A stretch of 64,000 nt of DNA from Tetranychus cinnabarinus (Eukaryota; Arthropoda; Arachnida; Trombidiformes; Tetranychidae): NCBI GenBank assembly GCA_022266195.1, contig WHVY01000002.1:1565001-1629000 (forward strand). The letters run 5' to 3'. The notes beneath the pieces are model-generated. The model ran no database searches. It was not told the DNA's origin and saw only the letters and a program-made list of their open reading frames with translations. The position numbers were made by a program, and so were the translations under genes. Positions 9,399 through 22,600 of the stretch are shown here, in pieces (the first letter of the stretch is position 1; every line of letters starts with the position of its first letter).

Positions 9399-11052
9399 AT
9401 GTTTCTTACCAATCGGATCGTTTGCAATTTGTCTACTAGATGTACATTTGCTCATAAGTTTTTGAATAAGTCTAAATTTTTTAGGCTTAGTTTTTCAACT
9501 TCTTCCATTAACAGTGGCAATTCTTCATCATCATTTTCTTGTGTGCAACCTATCGTGACATTGAACAAACATTTACGCGATCAACAATCAAGGAAACTTC
9601 ATATTAGTCATGGTATGTAATAAATGTTTGTTTTTTTCACAACTTGTTTTACTCATTATGTTCTTTTTTCTCCGACAGGCCTAAGTTCAGGGAAAGTGGT
9701 TCCTTTCAATCTTTCTGATATCGGTGAAGGTATTTCCGAGGTTGTCGTCAAGGAATGGTTTATCAAGGTTGGTGATGAGGTCAATCAATTTGATTCAATC
9801 TGTGAAGTTCAGTCTGACAAAGCAAGTGTAACAATTACAAGTCGTTACGATGGAGTTATTGAAAAAATTTACTACAACATCGATGAAATAGCTAAAGTTG
9901 GAAAACCTTTAGTGGAAATTAGACTCAGGGATGAAAGTAAACAAGGTTTAGTCCAAGCTGATCAAGTTGACCAAGTTGCTGATTTAGAAGCTAATCAAAT
10001 TTGTGACTCCCAGCCAACCAATTTTCTTGATTGGAAAGGTGGTAAAGTTTTAACTACTCCAGCTGTTCGAAGAATAGCCGTTGAAAACAATATCAAGTTG
10101 AGTAATGTTAAAGGTACTGGTAGAGATGGTCGTATTTTGAAAGAAGATTTACTCAGATATCTTGAAGAGGCGAAAAATTCTATGGCATCGCAGAAGGAAA
10201 CTCCAGTTCTCAATATTTCACCTGAGCCCAAGACATTACCAATTAACTTGAACGAAAAACCATCTGTTGATAGATTGACTAGTCAAGCATCTGACAAAAG
10301 TGTTCCATTCACCGCAATTCAACGTGCAATGTTTAAATCAATGACACAATCTCTTAAAATACCTCATTTTGGATTAAGTGACGAAATAAATTTATCCAAT
10401 CTTCTCAACATTTTGCCAAACTTGAAAGAGCGAGCTTTATCCAGGGGCATAAAATTAACTTTCATGCCTCTATTCATGAAAGCTTTGTCATTAGCTCTCA
10501 ATGATTTTCCAATGTTAAACTCATCAATCGACGAAAAGAATGAAAAAATAATTATCAAAGCATCACATAATATTGGATTTGCCATGGACACTAAAGATGG
10601 ATTAATTGTCCCAAATATCAAAAATGTTCAAAATTTATCTATTTTAGAAATAGCTGAGGAAATGAAAAGACTTCAACAAGATGGAGCCAATAATAAGTTA
10701 CGCCGAGATGATTTAACTGGTGGAACTATCACTCTATCAAATATCGGTTCGGTTAGTATCAATTTTCATTTAATGAATTATTTCAGCTCAATCAAGTTTT
10801 TTGTTTCCTTAGATTGGTGGTCTTTTCGGTATTCCTGTTATCCCACCTACAGAAGTAGTAATTGGTGCCATTGGACAAATTAAAACTGTGCCAATTTTTA
10901 ACGAAAAGGACGAAATAGTCAAGGGACATATAATTAATATTTTGTGGTCAGCAGATCATCGGACTATCGATGGAGCAACTCTCTGTCGATTTTCATCCAC
11001 CTGGAAAGCATTACTTCAAGATCCGATGAAAATGCTTTTGGATATGAAATAA
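9399..11052 (+). CDS. DBT: Branched-chain alpha-keto acid dehydrogenase E2 (dihydrolipoyl transacylase)
   Basis: E2 core of the mitochondrial BCKDH complex. It transfers branched acyl groups from the E1-bound thiamine intermediate to CoA in Leu/Ile/Val breakdown. CDS join(9399..9612,9679..10751,10813..11052), 508 aa; introns of 66 and 61 bp. The N-terminus is Ser/Arg/Lys-rich without acidic residues for ~60 positions, as in a mitochondrial presequence. A lipoyl domain follows, with the lipoyl-lysine motif SDKAS (Lys ~119) after SDIGEGISEV. The E1/E3-binding domain is TTPAVRRIAVENNIKL with GTGRDGRILKEDL. The catalytic acyltransferase domain ends with ADHRTIDGA (His ~478, Asp ~482). Length is close to vertebrate DBT. 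The SDIGEGI and IGGLFGIPV contexts favour BCKDH E2 over pyruvate or oxoglutarate E2. Confidence 0.93.
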
Positions 11053-13692
11053 ATGTATTAATAATCATTTCAACTATTCCTTTCATCTGACTGGGAGCTA
11101 TATTTTTCATTTTTGTCTTCGATTAAATTTATTCCTCAACTTTCAATGAAAGATTATAAAAATTCACAAAGTAAATTTGTGTTATTTTCCTATGCTTTTA
11201 AATGGAGACAAAAAACTGTTTTGTAATTTTGTGTATTATTTGTATTGGGATACTAATGTTGATTTTGTGTTTTCGTAAATTAAAAATTTACTTTTTCTTG
11301 TTTCAACTCCTTCACTTTATCTATTTAAATGCTTGGATTAATTGAATTCAAGTTCAAGTTATCTCTAAATAATAACTGAAAAGATTGATCAGTTCAAAGA
11401 GTAAGATAAATCTACTCATTAGATCAGTTATTTTCCTCTGTTATCAATGCAAGCAATTGATCAATGATGATAACCTTGTAACATTGTATTGATATTATCA
11501 TGCACATTACTACTTATTAAATCTCCGACCAAATCAAGTCGTAAATCAAACACAGAATCAGATAAAAAATCAATTTAATTAAAAACATTTGTCTTATATC
11601 AAGTGACGCCATCTTAGATTTCCTGATTTAACTAGCATAAAATTTTCAAACTGATCCTTTATTGATCGACTTTATTAATTTGTTTAATTTTTCGACTTTT
11701 TTCCAAACCAATAATTAATATTTAATTTGTGCTTCGACGAATTGGTAATAATTTATTAAAGAATGGCCAAAGACTCAAGGCAAGAGCTAATTTAAATGGT
11801 AAACGTCTAAATACAAAATGTAAAGTCAACAGAAGTCGTTAGCTCGCTTAATTTTAGATTTGAATGGAAACCTAAACTCTGGATATACTCGCAACTTTAT
11901 GATCTCATTTTCTGGATTATCAGATTAACAGTAACAATAACAATAAAACCAGGTTCACTGTTTATGATTTATCCAAGTTTAAATTATTAATCTTTAATTT
12001 GCTTCATAATACACCGTTAACTCGTTATGTAAACGTATCATTACATTTCTGAATCCAACAAATCCTTACACCATCAATCAATTTACAACACTTAGACACC
12101 CAAGTAGATGTGATAAGTTTTTTTTGTTTCTTAGACTCAATTTTTCTCAGGCTGATCATCAACTAATTGTCAGTGTTGTAAATATTTTATTACATTATAA
12201 TAAATATTTTTCTTGATTTACTTTACATGTAATAACGTTATTGTCCACCAGCAGTCTACAGTAAACACCTTGTTGGATATTTTTTTTACCAAGAAATACT
12301 TTTCTGACAGACTCTCTGGTTTCTGGTTGTGCTCAGGCAGAAGAAACCAAGTGATTCAATGCACCAGACTCCAAATCTTATTCTCTCATGTTGATCATCA
12401 TTCAATTTGCTCGCCATTTTCCTGACTTTCACTTTCTTATTCATCTTCTCTTCTCTGTCTCTAGTCATCATCAACATCATCTTTTATTTTACTTCTCTTT
12501 CTCTCCCTCTCTCTCTATCTCTCTCTGTAGATATCTGTCTTCTTTATCTTTATGTTTGCACTAAATGCTGTTCGCAATGTTTCGTTTTAATAACCATTTT
12601 TCAACTCAATTATTTCAATTTTCCTTTGCTTTTCATTCTATTTAATTCAAGTAAACCTTTTAATCATCCTATCATCATTCAACCATCACCAAAGTCTTCG
12701 TAACTCTTTCAGTTTCTCTTTTATCTTCTCTACTCTGTATAATCTCTACTCTATTTTTCTCTTCTCTTTTTTTCCTCTGTGTATATCTTTTTCCTTCTCT
12801 CTATTGCTCACCGGTTGTTGTGATTATTGTCTTTTTGTTTTTGGAACTGCATTTATTTCCCATTTTAAATATGGTTATTAGTGAATTTACCTGGTTCTTC
12901 GACTAACCAATCATCCACCATATCTGATGCCGTTTCATGGTTATTGATTGTGTCAGCTTGGTGCCAAAGAACTGTTCAAAAATTGTTATCTCAACTTGTT
13001 TTTAACCTTTTACCTTAACTGTTTTCTTGTTTCCCCACTTTGCCTATTCTATTTTTATTTACCTAATTTTGATTTAATTTATTATTCTATTACTGTTGAT
13101 TTTAAATCATCTAACATCTCATCAACAAATACATCACATCACCTCTAACTTTTTTTTGCTTCTTCAACTGCGATTATTTTTGGATGCTTTACAAAACGTG
13201 TGAAAAGCAACTAGCAACACCATCGTTATCATTTTATATCAACCTCAATAATATCAACATTTCCATCATCAATAATATCATCTTTAATTCTCATCGCCAT
13301 CTCCATTGCTTCCGGTTTTAACATTTGCAAAGAGACGAGGAAAAATAGAAGAAGGAGAAATATTCCAAGAAAGATTGGAAAGATAGCAAGGAAGAGAAAA
13401 TTTAACCCAAGACGAGACTGAAGGCTGAAACGAAGCTGTTTATATATAAATACATATATATATTATACCATAACAGGGGAAACAACAAGTAAACAAACCG
13501 AAGAAAGTCATATACAAGTCAAGGTTTCCATAACCAAGATACTTAATTTTACACACTTCATAGCCAGTGCTACTTAACCCGAAAACCAAAGAAACAAAAA
13601 GAGGCAAAAAGTAGGAAATTGCCAAAGGCCAGAGGAATAGGACCAGAAAGGAAAAGCGTTGACCAGAAATATTTTAGATAGTCATTCTAAGA
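11053..13692. other. Intergenic region between DBT and the PKC gene
   Basis: AT-rich up to about 12400, then pyrimidine-rich with CT microsatellite-like runs (12490-12530, 12700-12800). Open frames here are Phe/Ser/Leu-rich and explained by composition. The 3' part probably includes the PKC promoter and 5' UTR, possibly with untranslated exons. No RNA gene recognised. Confidence 0.35.
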
Positions 13693-16600
13693 ATGCCGTC
13701 ATGTTTTGTGGGCAACCTTAGAGTGACCATTGTACAAGCAGCCGATCTAAAGCCAACTGAATTTTCAACCAGACATGGAGGTGTTATCCTGAGACAATTA
13801 GATCCGTACGTGTCAGTTGATATTGATGATATTCACATTGACCGTACATCAACTGCACAAAAGACCTTTCACCCAATATGGAATGAAGATTTTTGTGTTG
13901 AGGTTGCGAATGCTCAGTGTTTATCGTTAACTGTTTTTCACGATGCTTCTATACCTCCAGATGATTTTGTTGCCAATTGTATAGTTGTTTTGGACGATTT
14001 AGTAAATAATAATAATGGACGAGTTAACGATGTACATGATATCTGGGTAAGTCCATGTTTTCCGTAATAATCTGGTTATCCTGCAATTATATCAAATCAC
14101 CTCATTTCGTTTACATTCTTGTTCATTTCAAGCTATACAATCAGTTTCAAAGTCTATGCAATTTCTAGTTGGTTAATTTTTACATTTTTTTATTAATATA
14201 TTTATATATTGATTAGGTTCGATAAAAATATATTTCTATCTTATGCATCCAATAATAGGTGATTAAATATTGAATCGAAGTATGCTGTACATTTCCGCTG
14301 TCAATTCAATGTTTAACATGTTATCATCTTGATACATTTATTCTGTTTTATATGTAATTGAGCTAATTTGCTTCAATTCTTGACGATTCATGAATTCTTA
14401 AAAAGCTCAATGAGTTTACGCAATCAAATCCTTTTATCTGAGGCATTAAACAAATAATAAAATCGGGTTAACGTCAAAATTAAACCAATGATATGTTATT
14501 CATAGAGAATGCAGAATGAAAAATTGAGTTATACAGACTGACCAGCTTTTTTATGGTCAATAATGACAATAATGAATAAATTGTAAATCTATTAGATGGT
14601 ATTAATCAAGGTTACAGTTATTAGCTCACACAGTTTCAAAGATGTTATAAATAACACGATTTGGTTGTGAACCAGGCAACAGGAGAGACAACCTATTTTA
14701 TGGTGACTTTTCCTTTTCTGGTTTACCCAAAGCTGGTTTACCTGTGTAAAGGGTTGCTAAATGGTGAGATATGAGATCCAAAAGACGAATAGGCAGGTAA
14801 TCGTAGGCAGCAACCCGAATCCGCTCCAAATGTCCCATAACTCTGTATGATGGTGAAACAAATGCATGGGTTACCGCTATAACCATTGTATCAACAACTG
14901 AATCAACCTGAGGTCGAGCTGAATCCAAGACAGCATTTAAAAACTTTTGATAACCTTGTAGATAAGCTTCACCATAATCTGATTTCACCGATTCTGGTGT
15001 TACTTTCCAAGCTTCCTCTAGACACTTCTTCTGAACTTCATCATTGGTTAAATTAGTTTTAAAAAGATGAGGTTCAATAGTTATAACATCAATGGACCAC
15101 TTTTTAAGCTCTCGTCTCAATCCTTCACTAAATGAAATGACAGCTGCCTTAGAAACTGAATAAGCAACCATTCCAGGAATACAGTGTCTCCCCGCAATCG
15201 AACCCACATTGATAACTCGACCACCAACTGAGCCACTTTGTCTTATCAAAGGTACAAATCCTTTGGTAACCCTAATTGTACCCAAACAATTGATCTCCAT
15301 TTGACGGTTGAAACTCGTCATATCACCCATTTCAACCTCGGTTGAAATCAATATTCCAGCATTATTAACAATAGCCCATAGTTGCCGTCCTTTCAATTGC
15401 TCTTCGACCACTTTAATAGCAGCCTTAACATCATCTTCACTTGTTACATCCAACTTGATAATCTTGACAGCATTACGGCAACTTTTGCGAAGTTGATTGG
15501 CCCCAGGTCCTTCAGGTTGTAAGCAACCAGCAAACACATAGAATCCATAGTGAGCCAACCGTTGAGCCAATTTATTACCAAACCCAGTATCACATCCAGT
15601 AATGAGTACAGCTTTGTTTTTAGGTTCAATCAATTCCTTCGGAATAGCCTCAATTTTAGGCCAAACAATATTTGCCAGACAAACTGAAATGTACAAAATT
15701 AACCCAAGAAACAGTAGCCATGTTAGCGATTGATAAATGGTTAACCAGGTAAACAAGAATAACACTGAAAATATGGTAAACACTAAAGCAAGATAATAAC
15801 CAATTGTATTGATCATGATTTAATTTTTGGTCAACTGATGAATGAAATGAAAGATGAAGTTATACTGAAGATTTGATCAATATTACCACGTAACAACAGT
15901 TAACCCTGGCCTGGTAACCCAGTCCAAAACCAGACTGACCTGATCTGACTTGTTCTTAGGGGTTAAAGTGGCTCTTTTCATTCCCTATTCATAACCTGTT
16001 AATCTTCATCTTTATCTTCCTCTAACTCCTTCTCATTGCATCTCTCATCAAACCTTTTCATCTTCATTACCTCAAACTCATCTTTCCAAAAGCTTTTCCT
16101 CATGTTGACCCCAATGTTTGGGTAATTATTGAGCTACTTGTATCTAATTGTTGTGAACCCAATATAGTCATACTTTGATCAAATGTCAATAGTAAGATTA
16201 GCTTGTTGATTATTTCACGCAAAAAATTGTTACATTTTAATGGTTTTATTAAAGGTAGCTCATAATTTATACAATCATATTTACAATGGATTATTTTAAA
16301 CAGTTATTAAATATCTGTTAATTTGTTTATGCTAATTTAACTGTGATTAAAACAGGGAAATATAAAGAAAGCAGAGTTTACTTGGTTGACATTTTGATTT
16401 TATTTTTTCCCAATGTCATCAAGTTTGTACCGATTTAGATTTACAAATAGATTTAGATGAAATCTCAAGGCAACATATTGATTACTCTCTTCTTTTGTTG
16501 ACATCATTTAACTCCATCTGATTTCCCGCCAGGAATCATGTTCATTATCATTATCATCATGATCCTCGTCATCATTTTCATCTTGTTCATCTTTCCATGT

Positions 16601-19600
16601 TTAATCTGGAAAAAGAGAGTTGATTAACAAAAGTCAATTCAAGTCTATCCATACATCCTATTGTACAAGATAACAATTTCATATTCAATGTTTTTCTTAA
16701 GATTCAATTCTCTAAATCATTCACATTAACATTTCCATTCTTTACCCTGAAATATCTCATTACATTATCTAACCAAGAGGACAACAAAAAATTGAATGTT
16801 AAACTAAATCATCAACTCTTATTGAACAGTCTGATTTTATCCCTTCAAAGCTGCAGTCTATTGAATAATATTCATTGAAATCGCCATCAAAGCTAATAGT
16901 CGATATAATAACACTAATCATACAATTTACATGTTTTACCTAAAACACAACTGAAGATGCACTTGTAATATTTACATGTTGATTCTTTACGTGTTAATCA
17001 TCCAGATAACACTCCAAGTACAATCCATTTTTAAATCACTTACGTCAATTAGCAATTGTCTCATTTAAATCACACACATTAGCTACAATTACATTACATA
17101 ATGTGAAAACCTTCAACTATTCAAAGGAATCTCCAATCAACCTGAATCTCACCTTTAGAAGCTCCAAAGTGGTTGAGCATTCATTCGATCATTGATTTAA
17201 CCATTGATTTGATCATAAAATTAGCCAAATTTACTTTTAAATTTAAAATTATTTATTTAAATCTGCTTTTTCCAATCACACAAGACAATCCTAATTGTAA
17301 ATATTGCAATATTGATCCAAAAATTGATCCATGGTGAAAGATATCAAAACAATTAACTCTTCCTTTCTTCCAATTCATATGATTCCAGTAATAGTAACAT
17401 GATAAGTTGGTTTTATTGATGAAATACACAATTTGCAACTACAATTTTAAAAATGTAGATTTAAAAATATACTTGGCAATTAATTTCAACCTTTTCTTAA
17501 CTTTTCACAATAACATTCAAAATACAGACCAGATGAGTTCACATCACACACAGTTAACAATTCAGTTGTACATTTTAAATCAGTTTTAACCAGAAATATC
17601 ATCATTAAATCATATGATGACCAGAAATAATCTAACAAAGTGAAGCTTAAAACATTCATTTTATCGATTGATTGTCAATACTTTACAATGAATCTACATT
17701 TACATTTTTATGAAAACTGGTGAAATCGGGTGAAAGAGCATTGTTGGTCTAATACAATAGTTAATTTTGATAATATTTGCATAGATGGTTAAGAATGAAT
17801 TTGAAACATTTATTTAAGAACCATTTCAGGGAAGCAGAAGAATCATTTGAGGCCAAAAATTGTAAAAAAAGACAAAATCATAGCCAATTGTTTGGGTTCT
17901 TGCAATGATAGTTGACATATCCTTTGAAATCGGACAGTTTAACACTTGTGTTGACTTGGCATTATCATTGATGTTTAATAGAGTTGTAATTAACACTCCT
18001 TTGCCATTTGATTTGAATCCTTTCATGCCTTTAATCCTTAATCATCTTGTTAGTCGATTTTGATTATCCAAGTGAAGGTGTTTTAGGTTGCAATTTGAAG
18101 CGGAATCGATGGTAAAGATATTGATTGTTGTCTAACAGTTTTTGTTTGTGTTTTCAATAGTTGATCAAAGTCGAGTGTTTTTGATTGTAATAGATTATCT
18201 GATTCTAAAAACAGAAGAATATGAAGAAAAGAAAACAGTTGATTATTTAATTGCTTTATTGAAACCTTAACCTAATTACTTTAGTCTTTAATTTATCTCA
18301 TCATTTTCATCGATCAACAAATAACTCAAACTGACATTTTATATTTCAGTTTTTTCCATAAATTTAATAAAATTTTGTCAACAATTGCTGACAACATTTA
18401 GACTGTTAACTGTTTCCAGTAACTCGACTGTTGCACCAAAAATCATAGATTAACCTCTGAAAACGGATTCTAGGAATAAGATTTTCTGTTTAAACGTTTG
18501 GCATATTCACAGATTGAACTGCACTTGCATCTACCTGATTAGGATTAATCGTATTCACTTAATCCATGTTTTCCCTCAATTTCGATATTTCAATTGTAGC
18601 AACATTTACTGTTTAATGTGTTAAAACATCAATGTATGAAATTGTTTATCAAAAAGATTGTTAACTTTCCTGGAAATAACTGATCTCTAACTGGTGATGA
18701 GGATGAAAATTTTGTAACCAGCTAAAGTTAAGTGGATTAGCTGAATGAAATCCACTTAGTAACTTGATGATTCTAATTTTAAATAGACTCAAAATATGCA
18801 ATATTGCAGCAAGGCCCAAGTTGAACTAGATTAATGTTCAGTTTAAAGTGCAATATCAAGCTAAACTTATCCTTTAGATTACCACCAAATCAGGTGAATG
18901 CAAACTGAAGATGAACTTACGGTGTTGAGGTCGCCTCGATTTCCAAATGAAATAGTTCAAGCAAACCAGTGCAACCAACAGCATAATGCCTATGAGTACA
19001 GCCCAACCAACCAAGAGGGTCGCTTTTTGTGCCTTTAAACTGCAAGTGAAATTAAAAGTGTTAGACCATCTTTAGGATGACAATGAAGATGATAATTGCA
19101 ATGATGATGAAAAATTATATTTTCTGGGTTAGAAACATTTTGAGGTTGGAAAGGAAAAAGTTGAAGCCTTGATTCGCTCTTTCAAGGTGAACTATTGTAG
19201 GAGGAAATGAGACAAATAAAGGAAGAGAAAAGAAAGAAGAATAGCAAGATGAAAGAGGAGAGATGAAGATGAGGATGAAGAGAGAGAGTGAGAGAGTGAT
19301 AAGAAAGGTTGTGTTCAGTGTTTCAATGTGAAAGGGAGTCAAAGAGCCTGGGAAGGTTTGGCCTGAGACTTGACCTATTTTAGGGTAAAGCAAGTAGGTC
19401 AGATGATGTAGGCTGATCGATAAAATCCGGGTAAAAATCATTTTGCAACTTAAACAGACTCACTCCTATTTGAATGCTCACATACACCTTGGCTCTTCTC
19501 ATCCTCATCCTCATCTTTCTATTTTTTATCTTCCCTTTATCATTCCCTCTTTGCCCTCTTCTTAACTTATCCTGATCAACATATACTTTTGTATTTTGAT

Positions 19601-22600
19601 GCCTTTTTTTTGTATCAAGTCAATCCACTTAAGATGAGGCAAAATGCATAATTCAAATTGACGAGACTTTGTCCACTTTTGTCAACAATAAGTGATAAAA
19701 CAACTTGACCATATTGTCACCATTAATTAAAGAGTAAAATTCACCAGAAAAAAAAGTGAAACTCAATTTACTCACAAAATCATCTTATTTCATCTTCTAC
19801 TCTTTTCCTTTACAATTGCAAGACTTTAACATTTTTACTCTAAAATTGCACATTGATGTTGTAAACTAACCATTAATTTAACCCTTTTTACATCGCAAAT
19901 TGAAATTTCAATCTTTGGGTATTAAATATCATAATAAATAACCATGATTCCTTGTTTAATTGCAATCATTTTAATCTCTGTAAACCAATATTGCAAGTAT
20001 TAATCATTGTAAGTCATTTTACTGTTACGCTTAAAATTGATTTAGCTAATTAAGCTTTGAATCAAGTATCAAATTAAGCTTAATTTTAGTTTGCATATTT
20101 GCGAATCAACATCAAATCTGAAAGTCAGTTATTATTCAACAACAAGTCAGTTTGTTTAGTCTTAAAATGTTTCTTGCAAGTGTTAAGTTTTCATTGGTTT
20201 TCTTATTGTTTTGTGGTCAAGTTAATTTTTCATCTCAAATTGAAGATTATCGTCTTCCAGGTTTCAATGAATTACATTTTACATTTCCTCATGGGAATCC
20301 TAAGGAATATCCCTGTATTCATGCTGCTAATTCAAGTTCACACGAATGTTATCAGTCAATTCGAGAAGATTGGTCAACAGAGTTGAATGAAAAGTATCAT
20401 TGTTGTTTCCTTCTCAATTATCTTGATTGTCTTACAAGTTCGTGTTCATCTGATGATCTGAATAAGGAGAGTGGAACTTTTGGCAACATGAGAGAGCATT
20501 GGTTAAGCGATAAATGTCCAAATTATTATCATATCAGTGAATGTTCAATATCAAAATGGACATTTGCAACCATCATTTTAATCATTTTATTGATTATTCT
20601 GATAACTTCCTTTGCAATATCATTTCTCTGTCTTCGCAATCGACGTAAAAAGGCATTCGATTCAAGTCCTGTCGAACCATCGTAACACATCTCAACTCGA
20701 TTAATTCGATTAACCTGATCAACTTGATCATCTCAATAATCTTTATCTAATCATTCCCATTTGTTTCAAGTATAAACATTCACCAAACCGTTTACCAAGT
20801 TAATGTATTAAGTCAATATCAACTTCAATTGAAACTCAATTGTGATTCCAATTTATCTCATTAAATATCCTTATTAACACAAACACATAATTTAAATTTC
20901 TTTGGGTTAAACTTACCTTTGGCTCATAAAGTAAGCTGAATCTTTTAAAATGCGATTCTCAAAATCATCCTGATCGTTCCAAATTTCACCCGATCCTTCG
21001 ATTATTTCAGCTTCTTCTTTATTTTCTGGTTCCATTGAAATTTCCAACCACAATTGACGATGAATCTAATTGTTATAATACCTTTATATGTTGCTCTTCA
21101 ATTTCAATGATTTCTTGAATTACCAATGATGAAACATTGTTTTATTGATCATTTTGCAAAAGTTGAAAAAATTTACCAAAAACAAACTCAATTATGAATT
21201 ACTATTAAATTTAACTTACAGGCAAACTTAAATATAACAATTTCTGGTTTGCATGTGAAACCAACAAGTAAACAAAAAAACGAAGATGAAAATATAATGA
21301 AACTATCGGTAAACTGTTTTGTTTTGTTTTACGTTCATTTCAACTGAACAATCAACAGTCTCATTGATCACTATGGAGACTAACCCTATCATATCTTGAT
21401 AATCATTTCTTAATTGTTTCCGTTGATCAATTGACAGACACAGAATCATAAATTTTACAGCAAGGAAGAAAAACAAAAAACCAAAGAATCTCATCTTCAA
21501 TTGTTTCAAATGAAAATCAAATCATTCTAATTTTGAGATTTCAAGTGTTCAATTTGTATTTCTGCTTAATCAAGATTAAATTATTAAATTGGTAAAAAAT
21601 ATATTGAACAATATAAATGATGTTACAAGTCATTAGATTTTTTCCTTTCATCTTCTTCAGATTTATTAGCTATAATAATGTTGATATGTGAGGTTTGCTT
21701 TTTACTGCCTTAACATATTGTCCATTGAGCTTGAAACTAATTTAAATAATAATGATGACCGGAAGTTTAATTACCATTAAATGAACCATATTCAAGTATA
21801 ATATTGTAAACCTTTCTCCTAAATTTATTTTGATCATTATTTACGATCAATTAAAGTCAATAGAATGAATTTATCGTTGAAATACAATTTTTATGTATAA
21901 CTTTGAAATGAACAAAATGTAGATTAATGTTTATTTGAAATAAAGCTCATGATATCGGATCAAAATCTTGTCTTTAATCAATGAAATGTTTAATTTTGTT
22001 TCTCATTTTTGGTTTCCCTTTTGTACAGGTTGACTTGGAACCTGAAGGAAAGATTAATCTTATTGTTGATCTTAGCGATGTTGAAAAGAAACCAAAGGAG
22101 TTCAGAGAACGAGCTGGACTCAATAGACGTCGAGGTGCAGTTCGGCGTCGAGTCCATCAAATCAATGAACATAAATTTATGGCCACCTATCATCCACAGC
22201 CAACATTTTGCTCCCATTGCCGTGAATTCATTTGGGGCATAATAGGTAAACAGGGTTATCAATGTCAAGGTAAATATCTGCAAACCAAACTCTACCCAAA
22301 AAATGACCCAATCTTTGTTCAAATCAAATAATAATTTCCATAAACCTTTCCATTACAGTTTGTACTTGTGTAGTCCATAAAAGATGCCATGAATTTGTCG
22401 TTACAAAATGTCCTGGTTCAAAGGATAAAACTGCTTTCGAGGTTTGTATCAAGTCAACCCAATTTAACCAGATTAAAATTATTAAAGATTATAATATTTT
22501 GTGTCTTTTATTACAGGTGGTCGAAAGTCGTTTTAATATAAATGTACCTCATCGATTTGTTATTCACAATTATAAAAGACCAACTTTCTGTGATCATTGT

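Noticed and set aside
12407..12703. 98-codon plus-strand frame upstream of PKC
   Set aside because: Pyrimidine-rich low-complexity sequence; hydrophobic composition without a domain, likely 5' flank or UTR.
16515..16612. Asp/Asn-rich terminal exon of the nested minus-strand membrane protein
   Set aside because: The acidic frame is not the one reached in phase from the upstream donor; the in-phase reading stops after one codon, so the acidic peptide is not supported.
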